In this document: positions 43,999 through 51,961 of the stretch, one piece after another
Position numbering within the stretch: the first letter of the stretch is position 1
Layout: the number at the start of each line of letters is the position of its first letter
Source: a virus
IMG/VR virus record: IMGVR_UViG_3300027906_003011
Location: 1-64,000 of that record
Length of the DNA: 64,000 nucleotides
Direction: 5' to 3' (one strand)
The notes under the pieces: model-generated
Told to the model about the DNA's origin: nothing
What the model saw: the letters and a program-made list of their open reading frames with translations, nothing else
Database searches by the model: none
Position numbers and translations under genes: made by a program

Positions 43999-44149
43999 CT
44001 ATTAAAATTAGACAAGTAGCAAATCCTAAAATTGTTCCAATAACAAAAGATTTACACATATCACAGTGGCTCCATATAACGCCACCTAATGATCTATCTA
44101 GACTTTTCCACGCCCTTGCTTCCGCTTCGTCCATTTTTTTGTTTATCAT
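43988..44149 (-). CDS. Small membrane protein
   Basis: 53 residues from the ATG at 44149 (MINKKMDEAEARAW); an in-frame ATG at 44173 is possible. DEAEARAWKSLDRSLGGVIW is followed by one membrane helix (FVIGTILGFATCLILIAIL). It overlaps the end of the cyclase gene by 11 bases on the other strand and the end of the gene at 44094 in a different frame. Part of a cassette of small minus-strand membrane proteins. Confidence 0.6.
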   Translation of the reverse strand: MINKKMDEAEARAWKSLDRSLGGVIWSHCDMCKSFVIGTILGFATCLILIAIL

Positions 44150-44402
44150 TATCACGTTTTTCTTTCTCCTCAAGACCTTCTAATATCATATTGAGTTTTA
44201 CTGTTAAACGAATCATATCATTGTCTAACATTCTTATTCTATCGATAAGAGCAATTAACGTTACAGTTGTAGATGAAAGTACAGGTTTAATAGTTTTAGT
44301 TACCCATTGGTATATGAACCATATAAAGTAGCCCATGCCTACGGCCGCCACTATGGGAAAGCCGTATTTGTTAATGACTTCGACTAAATCTTCTATACCC
44401 AT
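44094..44402 (-). CDS. Holin-like small membrane protein, copy 1
   Basis: 102 residues. N-terminal helix (YGFPIVAAVGMGYFIWFIYQW), then a heptad-rich helix (RIRMLDNDMIRLTVKLNMIL) and a highly charged C-terminus. The layout is that of the BhlA/UviB-type holin-like family. It is paralogous to the gene at 44758. A role in lysis is possible but not shown. Confidence 0.7.
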   Translation of the reverse strand: MGIEDLVEVINKYGFPIVAAVGMGYFIWFIYQWVTKTIKPVLSSTTVTLIALIDRIRMLDNDMIRLTVKLNMILEGLEEKEKRDNDKQKNGRSGSKGVEKSR

Positions 44403-44410
44403 AACATCTC

Positions 44411-44614
44411 TTATAAGATTTTATTGGCCTTTCTTTGCTGTTTCACAAGCCAACCATCTTCGTTTACTATAAAAATATCTCCGGGCTGATACAAATAACT
44501 TTCTTTTTGTTTATCGCCCTCTTTATTACTTACGCCCATTACTTCACCAGGCCAATCACCTTCAACTTTAAAATTCTCTCCAGCTTGACTGATTGTATAA
44601 TCTACCCATAACAT
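44411..44614 (-). CDS. Small hypothetical protein
   Basis: 67 residues, no membrane segment, beta-rich (YLYQPGDIFIVNEDGWLVKQ), possibly an SH3-like mini-domain. Lies between the holin-like genes in the same minus-strand cassette. Function unknown. Confidence 0.65.
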   Translation of the reverse strand: MLWVDYTISQAGENFKVEGDWPGEVMGVSNKEGDKQKESYLYQPGDIFIVNEDGWLVKQQRKANKIL

Positions 44615-44620
44615 CCTAGT

Positions 44621-44758
44621 TTATCCTAACTTTTTCTTGATCCAAAGTACCAAGGCATAAACGGCCAAGCCATATACTGTAGCAATACCAATATCAATTA
44701 GATGTTCTCTCATATGATATATAAATTCTATTCCTGCTTGTACATCACCTTCTGCCAT
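44621..44758 (-). CDS. Very small membrane protein, 45 residues
   Basis: ATG at 44758 overlaps the stop of the gene before (TAATG), GGAGAG upstream. MAEGDVQAGIEFIYHMREH is followed by a membrane helix (IATVYGLAVYALVLWIKKK) with a basic end. Fits a pinholin- or spanin-like accessory by size only. Confidence 0.65.
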   Translation of the reverse strand: MAEGDVQAGIEFIYHMREHLIDIGIATVYGLAVYALVLWIKKKLG

Positions 44759-45039
44759 TAATCTCTCCTTGCATCTTCTTTGCCTTCATTCGCGGCTATT
44801 CTGGACACGTCCGGTCTTACACCAGCAACGTGAGATAGTAAAGTGTCAATTTTGACTAAATCGTTGTTCATTGTTTGAACTCTGTTGTCTAGAGCTTTAA
44901 TCATACTTTGCATAGTAGTTACTGTTTGGGTAACACTCGCCAAAATGAATTTAATAACAATGTATATGAAAATACCAGCTATTATGGCGCCTGCTATTGG
45001 GAAACCTACTTCCCCTATTAGATAGAAAAAATTACTCAT
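44758..45039 (-). CDS. Holin-like small membrane protein, copy 2
   Basis: 93 residues. YLIGEVGFPIAGAIIAGIF membrane helix, then a heptad segment (IKALDNRVQTMNNDLVKID) and a charged tail. Same architecture as the gene at 44094, with shared GFPI and the heptad helix. First gene of the minus-strand cassette, read from the bidirectional late promoter at 45054. Possible holin or antiholin. Confidence 0.7.
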   Translation of the reverse strand: MSNFFYLIGEVGFPIAGAIIAGIFIYIVIKFILASVTQTVTTMQSMIKALDNRVQTMNNDLVKIDTLLSHVAGVRPDVSRIAANEGKEDARRD

Positions 45040-45053
45040 TGACCTTCCTTTAC

Positions 45054-45067
45054 GATAAATATTTATA
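45054..45067. promoter_or_regulatory. Bidirectional late promoter (GATAAATA / TATAAATA)
   Basis: GATAAATATTTATA reads GATAAATA on the plus strand (45054-45061) and TATAAATA on the minus strand (45060-45067). It sits between the divergent starts at 45039 (minus) and 45086 (plus). Confidence 0.8.
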
Positions 45068-45085
45068 CAAATAGAAGGTGTTCAA

Positions 45086-46015
45086 ATGAAGATAGCTATA
45101 GTATGTAACGGTCAATTAGGGTCTGCAATAAGGAGTGTACTCCTAAGACAGAAGAATAGATTTCATATAGGACTTGATATAACGTGGTTTGACGACTCTC
45201 AAGTAGGTCAAACACTATCACAGGGTGCTTTACCATTTGCTAATTACACGCCACAGGAAATAGCTGAAAATCACGATTACATAGTAACAAACAGTGAATT
45301 TCCAACTACTCACGCTATAGCCAACGCTTTACCAGATCAAAATTGTTTAATTACTGTTAATAGAACTGATATGTTTCATGGTACAGGTAAAAATATAGTA
45401 GACGGAGTTGGTGTATTTTCAGGATTAATGGATATGATGTCAGCAGTGATGATGTCAGAGTTTTCAACAGTTGATCGCTTAGATTATTATGTTGGAATGA
45501 ATCCAAATATGTGGGACGGTAAAACAGCTATTGCTCCAAATATAGATCCAAAGCTATATCAAGACATTGTTAACAGCGGTAAAGATCATTTTAGTGAAGT
45601 TAGTTTAAGAAGTAGGAATTATGTATCAGAAGCTATTAGTCATGCTTTATACCTTCCATATCATCCACATGATTATAGTTTAAATTGGTTATACCTAAGT
45701 AAAGGTTATAGAGATATTGTTAGATCGGCTAAGAAGTTATATAACCACCAGGATAGTTATTTGGATATATTTTGTAATATTAATGGGAAAAAGTTTGGAC
45801 AATCCCAATGTGATATATATTACACAAGAGTACCAGCAACACAAGGAGCAAGTGCTTGGCACTATGCTGAAGCTTGTTGTGTTGGTAGTTGGATCTGGCA
45901 ATTGGCTACACACCAAATTGAAAAGAAAGAATGGCATCCTAAAGATGCTGATTGGAAGTTATTTACAGATAACATATTTGGTAAACGATTCCAAGCCGCA
46001 CCAATCGCCGCTTAA
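45086..46015 (+). CDS. Hypothetical Rossmann-like protein
   Basis: 309 residues. The N-terminus KIAIVCNGQLGSAIRSVLLR looks like a nucleotide-binding Rossmann start (GxGxxG variant), then LDITWFDDSQVG. The middle is not recognised; the end is Trp-rich. It could be a dehydrogenase-like enzyme. Expressed late by its promoter. Substrate unknown. Confidence 0.65.
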   Translation: MKIAIVCNGQLGSAIRSVLLRQKNRFHIGLDITWFDDSQVGQTLSQGALPFANYTPQEIAENHDYIVTNSEFPTTHAIANALPDQNCLITVNRTDMFHGTGKNIVDGVGVFSGLMDMMSAVMMSEFSTVDRLDYYVGMNPNMWDGKTAIAPNIDPKLYQDIVNSGKDHFSEVSLRSRNYVSEAISHALYLPYHPHDYSLNWLYLSKGYRDIVRSAKKLYNHQDSYLDIFCNINGKKFGQSQCDIYYTRVPATQGASAWHYAEACCVGSWIWQLATHQIEKKEWHPKDADWKLFTDNIFGKRFQAAPIAA

Positions 46016-46031
46016 CTTATAAAGACAATTA

Positions 46032-46424
46032 ATGGATAATAAATCATCTCTCGATAACCACTTTTATGTTCCCACCATCAGTGCTGGTTGTAAAAAAGAG
46101 CTACAAGAACTCTCAAAAATTACACCCAGAGAAGGAACAGTTATCTATGACAAAAAATGGAAAACAGATTTAAAAAATGGAAAAGATGTTTTAGATTCAC
46201 ACATAAAAAAGTTTGACATTGAACGAATAATGTTGTATAATACAGCATCACCTAGAGAGATAGAAATAACAGATTTTAAAAAATGCTTTTATGTTAGTAA
46301 CAAAGTAGTTTTAAAAAATAACAAAAAGTATCGACAGAGAGAATATTTAATCACATATGATAAAGAAGAATACATTGATGAAGATACAACACTTGCTGAA
46401 GGAACACTATTAGTATGTTACTAA
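46032..46424 (+). CDS. Hypothetical protein
   Basis: 130 residues, Lys-rich with a central ITDFKKCFYVSNKVVLKNNK. No recognised domain. It contains an internal consensus promoter (46213-46241) that could serve the next gene. Overlaps the next start by 10 bases. Confidence 0.6.
   Translation: MDNKSSLDNHFYVPTISAGCKKELQELSKITPREGTVIYDKKWKTDLKNGKDVLDSHIKKFDIERIMLYNTASPREIEITDFKKCFYVSNKVVLKNNKKYRQREYLITYDKEEYIDEDTTLAEGTLLVCY
46213..46241 (+). promoter_or_regulatory. Internal consensus sigma70 promoter
   Basis: TTGACA at 46213-46218, 17-base spacer, TATAAT at 46236-46241, inside the coding region of the gene at 46032. It would start a transcript for the gene at 46415. A chance match is possible but both boxes are perfect. 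Confidence 0.55.
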
Positions 46425-47362
46425 AGTATATTTTAGGGTCATCAGCACACACTAACGGACTAATTTTTTGTTGTTGGTCTCCAGAGCAAGATTCTAATAC
46501 TAGATCAAAATGTTCTTTTACTGAATCTTTTTTACAAGTGAAGTTTTCAGCTGAACATAAGAATAGTGTTATTATTAATGACGGTAAAGAACCATTAAAC
46601 AGAATACTATGGCACGTTTCTACGATGCCAGGCGCTCCTAAAGTTGTTTGGGTTAAACCTGGGTCACTTATGTATTTTGAAACACTAGATAATATATCAA
46701 ACCAAATGCAGGAAAAATTTGAGAATGATTCTAATACTGAATATGACTGGGGCATGATGAAATCTAGTTTAGGACATTTTGCTATCTTAAACCCCGTACA
46801 CAATGATTGCTTTCAAGGTAGTACTATAGAAGAATGGGAAGAAAAGTGTAAAGCAAATAACTTAAAAGTAGAAGTAGTAGAGCAAAAGGAATCGTTATTC
46901 TTAGAGAAAGACAAGTACGAAGAAAATAGAAAAGACTTTTTAGAATGGGTAGATAAAGCAGAGGTATGGAAGGATAATGAATTTGCTGGACAATATACAG
47001 AGCAAATTAAAAATATGACAGCTTCTGAGCGTGAAGAAATTTTATCTTTTAGAACAAAAACTTTAGTATATTATAAAGGAATGAATATACCAAGCGAATT
47101 TAAGAGTCATTATGATGTTTCATTAGAATTTGATACTATAGAAGAATTAGAAAAAATTATACAAGAAGAAAGAGATAATGTTACGTGGCTATTTGGTTTA
47201 AAATTAACACTTCCTGAGGCATGGTGGCGTTATGGACATTATAGGTTAGAGAAAGTTGCTAAAAGTATGATGGCAACACCAAACTCTATTTTATACGGAT
47301 ACACTTTTGAAAATAACGACATAATAAAAAGTACATTTGGAGATGTAAATATTCATGTTTGA
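46415..47362 (+). CDS. Hypothetical protein
   Basis: 315 residues, mixed alpha/beta, starting LLKYILGSSAHTNGLIFCCW. The middle is Glu- and Lys-rich with coiled-coil character; DVSLEFDTIEELEKIIQEE near the end. No domain recognised. Overlaps both neighbours, so it is translationally coupled to the gene at 47355. Confidence 0.6.
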   Translation: MLLKYILGSSAHTNGLIFCCWSPEQDSNTRSKCSFTESFLQVKFSAEHKNSVIINDGKEPLNRILWHVSTMPGAPKVVWVKPGSLMYFETLDNISNQMQEKFENDSNTEYDWGMMKSSLGHFAILNPVHNDCFQGSTIEEWEEKCKANNLKVEVVEQKESLFLEKDKYEENRKDFLEWVDKAEVWKDNEFAGQYTEQIKNMTASEREEILSFRTKTLVYYKGMNIPSEFKSHYDVSLEFDTIEELEKIIQEERDNVTWLFGLKLTLPEAWWRYGHYRLEKVAKSMMATPNSILYGYTFENNDIIKSTFGDVNIHV

Positions 47363-47870
47363 TTTAGAAGAAGCAACAGGTTATATAAAATCATGGATTA
47401 ATGATTTTGTTACACAACCAAACCCAAACTTGAATAACTTTCCACCTTGCCCTTATGCTAAACAGGCCATAATTGATAACAAGGTAGCTTATGATGTAGC
47501 AAATGTAGATATTGATTTATTCTTGATTAAAAAAGCAGAATTATGGAATGAAGATATTGATGTATGTGTTATATTTGTTCCAGGCGTATCATCAAAAGAA
47601 TTAAGCAGATTAGTAGATAGTATTAATAAACGTTACTTAATGGGTAATAATTTTGTAGCATTAGAAGACCATCCAGACGATGAAGAAAATATTAACGGTG
47701 TAATAATGAACAACGGAAAATATCCTATAGTACTGATGCAACGTTTAAGTAAGATACAAATGTTTAGTGGGTTTCTTAAAAAGAAAGGTTACTATGATGT
47801 TTGGAGTAAAGAGAATTTAGATGATGTAGTTAATTGGAGACAACATCATGAAGATCTTGAAGAGATTTAA
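47355..47870 (+). CDS. Hypothetical protein with FPPCPYAKQA motif
   Basis: 171 residues. IKSWINDFVTQPNPNLNNFP and then PCPYAKQA resemble short conserved proteins of marine phages and bacteria of unknown role, where the CPYA segment is invariant. Its 3' end overlaps the convergent arginyltransferase-like gene by 41 bases. Confidence 0.65.
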   Translation: MFDLEEATGYIKSWINDFVTQPNPNLNNFPPCPYAKQAIIDNKVAYDVANVDIDLFLIKKAELWNEDIDVCVIFVPGVSSKELSRLVDSINKRYLMGNNFVALEDHPDDEENINGVIMNNGKYPIVLMQRLSKIQMFSGFLKKKGYYDVWSKENLDDVVNWRQHHEDLEEI

Positions 47871-48516
47871 TTAAACTATCACGTTGACAAAGTTTAATAT
47901 AATCCTCTTTGTTGCTATTCCATTTTTCGCCAGTCCAAAATTCAAAACCTTTTAACTTGCCTTTGTATATACAAGTTTTTTCATAACCAGAACCTATGTA
48001 AAGATGTTTGTGTCCTAGTTGTGAAGCAAGATGAATTTCGTGGTCAAGTGTCATTCTGCCAAAATGAGGAATAGAATGATCGTGAGCAAATATACAAGTT
48101 TCCCAAGCACCAACGTATTCGCGAATTTTAGAGATGCCTATTAGTTTGTCGCTATCGTCAAAGTATCCTAGCAGTTTGTTTTCTTTGTGTACTTCATCAT
48201 CTCCTGGATACGGGTATAAGTTTTTGCTTTTTATGTACTTGCTGTACATAGGAAGCCAACGAGGGTCGTTACGTTTAAGTTCTTTCACGTTATGCCATAC
48301 AGGTTTTTTCCTTTTGGTTTTCCAAGTGCTTAAATCAACCCTAACAGAACGTGAATTATACCATATGTCGTAATCACCTTCTACGCTATGCCATAGGAAA
48401 CCCATGTCGAGGGCTTTTAATTCCTCTTCTGGTTTAACGTGTTTTGCTAGAATTTCGGAACAACGGATATCAAGTTTTTCCATTGTACCATAAACGTGAT
48501 CGTAGTATATTTTCAT
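47830..48516 (-). CDS. Arginyl/leucyl-tRNA-protein transferase-like (GNAT fold) protein
   Basis: 228 residues on the minus strand. MTLDHEIHLASQLGHKHLYI followed by GSGYEKTCIYKGKLKGFEFW and GEKW follows the C-terminal pattern of the ATE/Bpt family (EI..A..LG..Y.YLGY....C..M.YK....P.E). The ATE N-terminal Cys cluster is not visible, so substrate handling may differ. Such enzymes add Arg or Leu to protein N-termini and create N-degrons read by ClpS. The phage carries its own clpS. A generic GNAT enzyme is the alternative. Confidence 0.6.
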   Translation of the reverse strand: MKIYYDHVYGTMEKLDIRCSEILAKHVKPEEELKALDMGFLWHSVEGDYDIWYNSRSVRVDLSTWKTKRKKPVWHNVKELKRNDPRWLPMYSKYIKSKNLYPYPGDDEVHKENKLLGYFDDSDKLIGISKIREYVGAWETCIFAHDHSIPHFGRMTLDHEIHLASQLGHKHLYIGSGYEKTCIYKGKLKGFEFWTGEKWNSNKEDYIKLCQRDSLIKSLQDLHDVVSN

Positions 48517-48548
48517 GAATTAACTTTCGAGTTATATGCTATGATAAT

Positions 48549-48556
48549 TATTTATA
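48549..48556 (-). promoter_or_regulatory. Late promoter TATAAATA on the minus strand
   Basis: TATTTATA on the plus strand reads TATAAATA on the minus strand, 33 bases before the start at 48516 of the arginyltransferase-like gene. Confidence 0.65.
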
Positions 48557-48572
48557 TAAAAGGAGGTCCTGG

Positions 48573-48935
48573 ATGGACATTTATACAATTTACGCTGATC
48601 ATACTGAAGACACTAATGCTTTTGCCTTCGTAAAGAATATGAGTAAGTTCCTAGATCATATGGTTGAACTAGGTAGAATGGAAACTTATAGAATTACAAG
48701 AATGAAGCTAGGTTTTAGAAGTATGGATTTACCAGAATTCCGTATTGATATGGAGTTTAAAAACATGACACAGTTAGATAATGCTATGTCAAGTGTAGTA
48801 ACAAATGAAAAGAACATAGAAAAAGACCATGTTGGCTTTAACCAACTAGTTGATGTTGAAACAATTCAGCATTTCCTTTATAGAGATTTCCCTGATAATA
48901 TTAATGAACATAAAGAGAATATAAATGACAAATAA
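48573..48935 (+). CDS. DUF6614-type protein
   Basis: 120 residues with a perfect AGGAGG RBS. MDIYTIYADHTEDTNAFAF, LDHMVELGRMETYRITRMKL and LYRDFPD follow the pattern I know as DUF6614, a short alpha/beta protein of unknown function in marine bacteria. It overlaps the amidinotransferase copy 3 by 11 bases, and might act with it. Confidence 0.75.
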   Translation: MDIYTIYADHTEDTNAFAFVKNMSKFLDHMVELGRMETYRITRMKLGFRSMDLPEFRIDMEFKNMTQLDNAMSSVVTNEKNIEKDHVGFNQLVDVETIQHFLYRDFPDNINEHKENINDK

Positions 48936-50109
48936 TGTAAATTCCTGGAGTGAATTCCAACCATTAAAGCAGTTAGTAATTGGCACTACTTACCCTCCAG
49001 AGTTCTTTGAAGATGTAAAGAACCCTAAAGCCAGAGACTGCCTCCAACGTATAGCAAGTGAAACACTTGAAGACCTTGACAACCTTAAAAAAGTATGTGA
49101 AGATAAAGGCGTAAAAACTTATACTTCAACTACAGAAGAGCTAGGGTATAAAACTAGCATTATGGACTACCTAGATGACGAAGGCAAAATGGGAATGGGT
49201 AGCGATAAGCATGGTCAACACGAAAAAGGTCGTAATCAGCTTCCTGTACCTCCTCTTAATCCGCGTGATGATTTTGTTACTATGGGTAACCAAGTAGTAA
49301 TGACAGGAAGTGCTTTTGAATCTAAACCTTGGGTTCCTCTTTTTGAAAAATGGTTTGGTGAAAAATTTGATTGGAGTATTGTCAGAGATAAAAAGAAATT
49401 TACTAGAACTACAGCTAATCATAGAAACAGATTAGGTAGACTAGGTGTTAAAGATAGTGACATTGATACATTATTAGAGCTTGAAGCTGAACAGCATACA
49501 CAAGATAGGATGACAGGATTTTGTGCCCCAGAGTTAACAAGAGTAGGTAAGACTTGTTTTTGTGATACTCAACAAGCTGTAGATATTGCTGATTATATGG
49601 AACTAGCATATCCTCAATTTAATTACAAAGGAGTATTCATCGGAGGTCATAATGATGCTGTATTCAATGTATTAAAGCCAGGAGTATTATTAACAACAGA
49701 AGATATTGGCCACTATGCTGAATCGTTCCCAGGATGGGAGAAAATTTATCTCCCTGATAGTAATTTAAACCAAGTAAGACCTTTCTTAGAAATTAAAAGA
49801 CATAATGAAGGAAAATGGTGGATGCCAGGTGAAGAAGATAACAACGAGTTTACTGACTTTGTTGAAACTTGGTTAGAAGATTGGGTAGGATTTGTAGAAG
49901 AAACAGTATTTGATGTAAACTTATTAATGCTTGATGAAAAGACAGCAATAGTAAACGCCGAGAATGCCGAACTTGAGAAAAAGTTTAATGCTCAAGGAAT
50001 TGAGATGATCCATGTACCAAACAGACACAGACATTTCTGGGACGCTGGATGGCATTGTATTACATTAGATATTGAACGTGAAGGTGGACAAGAAGATTAC
50101 GGAGTTTAA
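48925..50109 (+). CDS. Glycine amidinotransferase-like enzyme, copy 3
   Basis: 394 residues. NSWSEFQPLKQLVIGTTYP at the N-terminus is collinear with copy 1. FIGGHNDAVFNVLKPG carries the catalytic His; WDAGWHCITLDIEREG the nucleophile Cys; CAPELTRVG has Glu or a shifted acid in place of the family Asp. Copies 1 and 3 are closest to each other, copy 2 is more divergent. Coupled to the DUF6614 gene and followed after three bases by a radical SAM gene. Confidence 0.85.
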   Translation: MTNNVNSWSEFQPLKQLVIGTTYPPEFFEDVKNPKARDCLQRIASETLEDLDNLKKVCEDKGVKTYTSTTEELGYKTSIMDYLDDEGKMGMGSDKHGQHEKGRNQLPVPPLNPRDDFVTMGNQVVMTGSAFESKPWVPLFEKWFGEKFDWSIVRDKKKFTRTTANHRNRLGRLGVKDSDIDTLLELEAEQHTQDRMTGFCAPELTRVGKTCFCDTQQAVDIADYMELAYPQFNYKGVFIGGHNDAVFNVLKPGVLLTTEDIGHYAESFPGWEKIYLPDSNLNQVRPFLEIKRHNEGKWWMPGEEDNNEFTDFVETWLEDWVGFVEETVFDVNLLMLDEKTAIVNAENAELEKKFNAQGIEMIHVPNRHRHFWDAGWHCITLDIEREGGQEDYGV

Positions 50110-50112
50110 ATT

Positions 50113-51273
50113 GTGCCTTCCAAGTTTTGTAGGATGCCATATGAAGCTGTAGCTGTATCCTCAATGGGTAATCTTATACCCTGTTGTGCTTTTGATAATA
50201 CTAAAGCAGGCAATCACAAAACTATTTCAGAATATTGGGAATCAGATTTTAGAAAAGAAGTTATTGATTCTTTTGATAAAGATTTACAACATCCAGGATG
50301 CCGTTCTTGTTGGGAACAAGAAGATTTAGGCAATAGATCTAAAAGAGAAAAGTATAACTTAAACAATGCTAGTCAACTTTTTACCAAAAAAAATATATCA
50401 CCAAAATTTGTAGAGTTAGCATTAGGCAATCAATGTAATGTTGCCTGTGTTACTTGTGGTAGTGATTTTTCTACTGGCTGGCGACAGTATGATAAGCAAA
50501 TGCCTGAAATGTTTGCTGATAGAAAAGAGTTACTAAAGATAAACTTTAAAATTGATAGGCCATTTATAGACGATCTATTAAGTAAGATGAAAATTAATCC
50601 CTCGTTAAAGATAGAGCTAATTGGCGGAGAGCCATTTTTTAACAGAGAAGGAGTCTACTTACTTGAGCAAATGGCTGAAAATAATATGCCGAACGAAGTA
50701 GCTATGACTAGTAATTGTACGATTATAACAGACTCGATTGTAGACGTAGTTAAGAAGCTAAACGTTCATATTTGCCCTAGTATTGACGCTGTAGGACCTA
50801 TGTATAGTTACATTAGGAACTATAACTTTAATACTGTAGAAGATAACTTAATGAAGCTAAAAGACGCCGGTATTCAGCTTATAATAATGCCTGTGTTTAG
50901 TGTGTTTAATGTTTGGCAAATACCAAACTTGTTAAGATGGTTATTATCAAAGGAATGGGGTAGTAAAACAAAGATTAAACTTAATAATTTTGTACACGGA
51001 CCTGACTACTGTTCTATTAAAAATATACCACACGAGTTATTAAGAGATACTATAAGCGAAATTAAAGAGTTAGACATTTCAGAGTTTTGTACCCATGAAG
51101 ATAAGTTATCGTTTATTAGTTCACTTACAAATTATACACAAGAAGATGAAGAAAGAAAACTCAGAAAAACCTTAGGCTGGATCAAACAATGTAATACAAT
51201 AAGAGGAGTTAATATACAAGACTTAGATGAAGATGTAGAATTGTATATGGAATATTTAGAGCATGGAATATAA
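50113..51273 (+). CDS. Radical SAM protein with N-terminal twitch-like Cys cluster
   Basis: 386 residues, GTG start. The first 60 residues have CRMPYEAVAVSSMGNLIPCC and CRSCWEQ, a SPASM/twitch-type cluster binder normally found at the C-terminus. The radical SAM core has LGNQCNVACVTCG, a CX3CX2C motif with the Cys at NQC, AC and TC, and ELIGGEPFFN for SAM binding. Twitch-first radical SAM proteins are a known layout in marine phages. The product is unknown. It overlaps the next gene by 11 bases. Confidence 0.85.
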   Translation: MPSKFCRMPYEAVAVSSMGNLIPCCAFDNTKAGNHKTISEYWESDFRKEVIDSFDKDLQHPGCRSCWEQEDLGNRSKREKYNLNNASQLFTKKNISPKFVELALGNQCNVACVTCGSDFSTGWRQYDKQMPEMFADRKELLKINFKIDRPFIDDLLSKMKINPSLKIELIGGEPFFNREGVYLLEQMAENNMPNEVAMTSNCTIITDSIVDVVKKLNVHICPSIDAVGPMYSYIRNYNFNTVEDNLMKLKDAGIQLIIMPVFSVFNVWQIPNLLRWLLSKEWGSKTKIKLNNFVHGPDYCSIKNIPHELLRDTISEIKELDISEFCTHEDKLSFISSLTNYTQEDEERKLRKTLGWIKQCNTIRGVNIQDLDEDVELYMEYLEHGI

Positions 51274-51961
51274 ATTTTTAGATAACAATGAACTAGTAAT
51301 AATAGATTACATACCTGGCTCTAGTGGCCAGTTTTTTTCTCGACTTTGGTGTGAGTTAGATAAGCACCAAAACTATGATGATGAAAGAACTATGAGAGAA
51401 AACGGAGAAGTTTATTATGATACAATGTTGCCTAAACGTATTGTAAACTTTTTTCTAGAACAAAATAAACCTAAAGATCAAGACTACAATACTTTCTTTG
51501 AATTCTTAGGAACAACATTATTAGCTTGTAGGCAAATGGAATTGTTTTGGTGTGGTAACAATACAGAATTTTATCCTACTTGGAATTCACCTGTAGAGAA
51601 CAACAGGATAGTTTATCATTTACATAGCTGGAACGAAATACCTTGGCAGACAGTACATAAAAATATTAAAAGAATAGTATTACAATCTAAAACGTGGGAG
51701 AGTTGTGAGTATCAACGTAATAGAGCAGAGAAATTTTATCCAAATAATGATTGGGATAAACATCTTGATAGTTGGAATACAGCAGAGTGTGAAATAAGTG
51801 TAGATTTTTGTAATATGCTAGTTAATAAAAAGACAAACGAAATTATAGATTGGTTTAGAAAACATCTTGGTAAAGACTTCGACGAAAGCAAAACTATTAA
51901 AGCTGAATTACTATTGTTAGAGTATTATAGAGAGGTAAAAAGTGTACCAGCTATATCTTAA
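51263..51961 (+). CDS. Sulfotransferase/P-loop-like protein
   Basis: 232 residues. VIIDYIPGSSGQFFSRLWCE is a variant P-loop as in the proteins at 15762 and 61191. Trp- and Asn-rich. It is translated in coupling with the radical SAM gene before and the kinase-like gene after it. Possible transfer of sulfate or another group; unproven. Confidence 0.6.
   Translation: MEYKFLDNNELVIIDYIPGSSGQFFSRLWCELDKHQNYDDERTMRENGEVYYDTMLPKRIVNFFLEQNKPKDQDYNTFFEFLGTTLLACRQMELFWCGNNTEFYPTWNSPVENNRIVYHLHSWNEIPWQTVHKNIKRIVLQSKTWESCEYQRNRAEKFYPNNDWDKHLDSWNTAECEISVDFCNMLVNKKTNEIIDWFRKHLGKDFDESKTIKAELLLLEYYREVKSVPAIS

Noticed and set aside
44621-44757. Empty gap on the minus strand
   Set aside because: It holds a coupled 45-residue membrane protein, so it is not a true non-coding gap.
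45717-46022. 101-codon ORF overlapping the Rossmann-like gene
   Set aside because: Entirely within the larger gene in another frame; the larger one has a late promoter and RBS.
46351-46803. 150-codon ORF on the minus strand
   Set aside because: Overlaps the end of the gene at 46032 and the first part of the gene at 46415; the plus-strand genes are coupled and have better context.
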